This document shows, piece after piece, positions 61,864-64,000 of a DNA stretch of 64,000 nucleotides. Location: contig DASXLB010000028.1 in assembly GCA_036496585.1 (NCBI GenBank), positions 1 through 64,000 on the forward strand, written 5' to 3'. Under the pieces are notes generated by a model. It saw nothing but the letters and a program-made list of their open reading frames with translations. It searched no databases and had not been told where the DNA came from. The DNA comes from Vicinamibacterales bacterium (GTDB taxonomy: Bacteria; Acidobacteriota; Vicinamibacteria; Vicinamibacterales; 2-12-FULL-66-21). Positions within the stretch are counted from its first letter, which is position 1. Each line of letters opens with the position of its first letter. The position numbers were made by a program, and so were the translations under genes.

Positions 61864-62415
61864 ATGGGAACGATGACGGACGATCGGACAAGACAGTGGT
61901 ACATCGTGCACACCTACTCCGGCTTTGAGAACAAGGTCAAGGAGTCGCTCGAACAGCGTGTGAACGCCTACGGACTGCAGGACGAGATCGGCGAGATCCT
62001 GATCCCGACCGAGCAAGTCGCCGAAATGCGCGGCGGCAAGAAGGTGGTCAGCTCGAAGCGGTTTTTCCCGGGCTACATCCTGGTCGAGATGCACATGTCC
62101 GACCACGCGTGGCACGTGGTCAAGAACACGCCGAAGGTCACCGGCTTCGTCGGCGCCGGCGCCAAGCCGACACCGCTGACCCGCGAGGAGGTCGACCAGA
62201 TCCTCAACCAGGTCACCGAGGCGGCCGAGAAGCCCAAGCCGAAGTATTCCTTCGAAAAGGGCGATCAGGTTCGCATCAACGAAGGGCCGTTCACCAGCTT
62301 CAACGGCCTGGTGGACGAGGTGAACAACGAGCGCAACACGCTCAAGGTCATGGTGACGATCTTCGGCCGGTCGACACCGGTCGAGCTGGATTTTTTGCAG
62401 GTCGAGAAGCTCTAG
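61864..62415 (+). CDS. nusG: Transcription termination/antitermination protein NusG
   Basis: RNA-polymerase-associated factor that links transcription with Rho and ribosomes. The NGN domain begins [22 protein letters not shown] and has [12 protein letters not shown] and [11 protein letters not shown]. The KOW domain follows ([21 protein letters not shown]). At 183 residues it is of standard length. ATG 61864 or ATG 61873 could start it; it lies three bases after secE. Confidence 0.96.
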   Translation: MGTMTDDRTRQWYIVHTYSGFENKVKESLEQRVNAYGLQDEIGEILIPTEQVAEMRGGKKVVSSKRFFPGYILVEMHMSDHAWHVVKNTPKVTGFVGAGAKPTPLTREEVDQILNQVTEAAEKPKPKYSFEKGDQVRINEGPFTSFNGLVDEVNNERNTLKVMVTIFGRSTPVELDFLQVEKL

Positions 62416-62418
62416 AAC

Positions 62419-62844
62419 ATGGCGAAAAAAGTACAGGCGATGGTGAAGCTCCAGATAGCGGCGGGGAAAGCCACCCCGGCGCCGCCGGTCGGGACCGCGC
62501 TCGGTCCGCACGGCGTCAATATCATGGACTTCTGCAAGAACTTCAACGCGAAGACGGCCAAGGACGAGGGGCTGATCATTCCGGTCGTCGTCACCGTCTA
62601 CGCGGACCGGTCCTATTCCTTCATCACGAAGACGCCGCCGGCGGCGATCCTGCTGAAGCGCGCGGCGAACCTGGCCAAGGGATCGGCCGAGCCGAACAAG
62701 ACCAAAGTCGGCACCGTGACGAAGAAGCAGGTCGAGGAGATCGCCAAGACCAAGCTCCCCGACCTCAACTGCGACACGATCGAATCGGCGATCAAATCGG
62801 TCGCCGGCACGGCCCGTTCGATGGGCATCGACGTCATCGGGTAG
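62419..62844 (+). CDS. rplK: 50S ribosomal protein L11
   Basis: Stalk-base protein that binds the GTPase centre of 23S rRNA. It has [30 protein letters not shown] and [16 protein letters not shown]. At 141 residues it is exactly family length. It follows nusG by three bases. Confidence 0.97.
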   Translation: MAKKVQAMVKLQIAAGKATPAPPVGTALGPHGVNIMDFCKNFNAKTAKDEGLIIPVVVTVYADRSYSFITKTPPAAILLKRAANLAKGSAEPNKTKVGTVTKKQVEEIAKTKLPDLNCDTIESAIKSVAGTARSMGIDVIG

Positions 62845-62849
62845 TCGGA

Positions 62850-62921
62850 ATTTGGAAATTTGGGAAGGTGGAAATGTGGAAATGTGAATTTCCAGATTTC
62901 CCCATTACGAGATTTCCAAAT
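62850..62921. repeat. AT-rich inverted-repeat element between rplK and rplA
   Basis: It starts with ATTTGGAAAT (62850-62859) and ends with ATTTCCAAAT (62912-62921), the same terminal pair as the element at 38235-38325. In between are GGAAATGTGGAAATGTG direct repeats. The AT content is strikingly higher than in flanking genes. A lone ATTTGGAAAT also occurs at 40850-40859 before rpsF. Confidence 0.7.
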
Positions 62922-62926
62922 CAACA

Positions 62927-62958
62927 GTGGGAGGCCGCGTCGCGGCCGCTTGAACCAC
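62927..62958 (+). promoter_or_regulatory. Structured leader of rplA, possible L1 binding site
   Basis: GTGG (62927-62930) can pair with CCAC (62955-62958), enclosing GA, a strong inner stem GGCCGC-GTC-GCGGCC, and GCTTGAA. The structure ends just before the GGAGG ribosome-binding site of rplA. L1 represses its own operon by binding a leader that mimics its 23S site; this position and asymmetrical internal loop would fit, but I cannot verify the consensus. Confidence 0.4.
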
Positions 62959-62968
62959 GGAGGTAAGT

Positions 62969-63670
62969 ATGCCGTCCGGAAAGAAATTCGCTGCGGCGAA
63001 GCAGGCCGTGCCTGATCGTCCGCACACCATCGAGGAAGCCATTCCATTGATGCAGAAGGTGAAGTTCGCGAAGTTCGACGAAACCGTCGAGCTGGCGCTT
63101 CGCCTCGGCGTCGACCCGAAGCACGCCGATCAGATGGTACGCGGCACCGTCGTGCTGCCGCACGGACTGGGCAAGAGCAAGAAGGTGCTGGCGATTGCCG
63201 GCGCCGACAAACAGAAAGAGGCGCAGGCGGCCGGTGCCGACCATGTCGGCGGCGAAGAGATGGTCGAAAAGATTCAGGGCGGCTTCATGGACTTCGACGC
63301 GGTGGTCGCCACCCCCGACATGATGCGCGCGGTCGGCAAGCTCGGCAAGGTGCTCGGCCCGCGCGGGCTGATGCCGAATCCGAAGACCGGCACCGTCACC
63401 ACGAACATCGCGCAGGCGGTGCGCGAGATCAAGGCCGGCAAGGTCGAGTTTCGCGTCGACAAGACGGGAATCATCCATGCCCCGGTGGGGAAGGCGTCGT
63501 TCCCGGCGCAGAGCCTGATCGAAAACGCCCACGCGCTGGTCGACAGCGTCGTGAAGGCCAAGCCCGCGGCGGCCAAGGGCAAGTACCTCAAGAGCGTCAC
63601 GCTGTCTTCGACGATGGGACCGGGCATCACCATCGACACGACGCACGTGACCGAGACGGTGAAGCACTAG
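62969..63670 (+). CDS. rplA: 50S ribosomal protein L1
   Basis: Forms the L1 stalk and acts as translational repressor of its operon in many bacteria. It carries [52 protein letters not shown] and [22 protein letters not shown]. At 233 residues it is standard. A strong GGAGG lies seven bases before ATG 62969. Confidence 0.97.
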   Translation: MPSGKKFAAAKQAVPDRPHTIEEAIPLMQKVKFAKFDETVELALRLGVDPKHADQMVRGTVVLPHGLGKSKKVLAIAGADKQKEAQAAGADHVGGEEMVEKIQGGFMDFDAVVATPDMMRAVGKLGKVLGPRGLMPNPKTGTVTTNIAQAVREIKAGKVEFRVDKTGIIHAPVGKASFPAQSLIENAHALVDSVVKAKPAAAKGKYLKSVTLSSTMGPGITIDTTHVTETVKH

Positions 63671-63737
63671 GAGGGCGGATCCGAAGCCAGGCGCTGCCAC
63701 GATCGGAAGCGCGGGTTTTGGCCCTGCCAGCAAATTT

Positions 63738-64000
63738 ATGGCTGTCACGAGAGCAAGTAAAACGGAAGAGCTCCAGGCGCTCGAGTCCTCCTTCAAGGGC
63801 ACCGAGAGCGCCATCGTCCTCGACTACAAGGGACTGAAGGTCCCCGAGGTGACCGAGCTGCGCCGTCAGGTGCGCGCCGTCAAGGCGACCTACAAGGTCG
63901 TGAAGAACACGCTCGCCAGACGCGCCCTTAAGGGGACGTCGTTCGAGCCGCTGTCCGAGCACTTCGCCGGGACCACGGCGGTGGCCTACGCCGGCGAGGA
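63738..64000 (+). CDS. rplJ: 50S ribosomal protein L10 (partial, cut by window end)
   Basis: The first 87 residues of L10, the stalk scaffold that binds L7/L12. It begins MAVTRASKTEELQALESSFKG and continues with VLDYKGLKVPEVTELRRQVR and YKVVKNTLARRAL, which are typical. The rest lies beyond the window. The 67-bp gap after rplA is GC-rich and may hold an L10-type leader, but I cannot confirm the fold. Confidence 0.94.
   Translation, partial: MAVTRASKTEELQALESSFKGTESAIVLDYKGLKVPEVTELRRQVRAVKATYKVVKNTLARRALKGTSFEPLSEHFAGTTAVAYAGE

Overview
The window looks like a contiguous piece of a GC-rich bacterial chromosome. The gene content suggests an Acidobacteriota genome, perhaps of the Vicinamibacteria type. 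The reasons are several FG-GAP/ASPIC (CRTAC1) proteins beside a multihaem cytochrome, an ispD-ispF fusion, rpsF-rpsR-rplI-dnaB order, a tuf-rpmG-trnW-secE-nusG-rplKAJ block, and secreted TPR and TonB-type proteins. This placement is inference from content; no 16S gene is present. I see no integrase, transposase, phage gene or CRISPR array. No gene-free stretch exceeds about 300 bases; the longest, 61198-61492, holds tandem repeats.

Layout. 1-4.3 kb: purH, then two glycosyltransferase-type genes. 4.4-12.6 kb: a sugar ABC transporter (permease, lipoprotein, double ATPase), a secreted GH3 glycosidase, a nitrilase-superfamily hydrolase and xylose isomerase, together a sugar-uptake and breakdown neighbourhood. 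12.8-23.0 kb: a peptide-ligase-like locus with a circularly permuted ATP-grasp gene plus an alpha-E gene, an antisense zinc peptidase, a transglutaminase-DUF2126 protein, an ATP-grasp/alpha-E fusion and a second transglutaminase. 23.0-30.9 kb (minus): a membrane-anchored pentahaem cytochrome with TPRs and two secreted FG-GAP/ASPIC proteins, all translationally overlapping. 31.1-34.5 kb (minus): a lipopolysaccharide operon (Trm112-like protein, heptosyltransferase, O-antigen ligase-like protein, heptose kinase).

34.6-46.4 kb: TPR protein, lipoprotein, ispE, tRNA-Gln, prs, rplY, pth, rpsF, rpsR, rplI, dnaB, alr and radA (housekeeping). 46.5-51.2 kb: a CsgG-like protein, a DUF2911 protein, an NCS2-type permease and the methionine-salvage genes mtnBDC (minus), preceded by a TonB-receptor-like gene. 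53.7-58.9 kb: PIN/TRAM protein, plsC, ispDF, gltX and rlmB. 59.0-64.0 kb: four tRNAs, tuf, rpmG, tRNA-Trp, secE, nusG, rplK, rplA and the start of rplJ, which is cut by the window end.

The most interesting part is 12.8-23.0 kb. It contains two ATP-grasp/alpha-E modules with transglutaminases. The fused copy lacks a segment of about 44 residues that in the other copy carries the putative nucleotide-binding stretch. A zinc peptidase sits in opposite orientation between the two modules. Other unusual signals are GGGGTCAGACC direct-repeat arrays, one of them inside the alr coding sequence; ATTTGGAAAT inverted-repeat islands; a 41-bp tandem repeat before tRNA-Trp; an EF-Tu with a divergent switch I; and a heptosyltransferase that appears to start with CTG.
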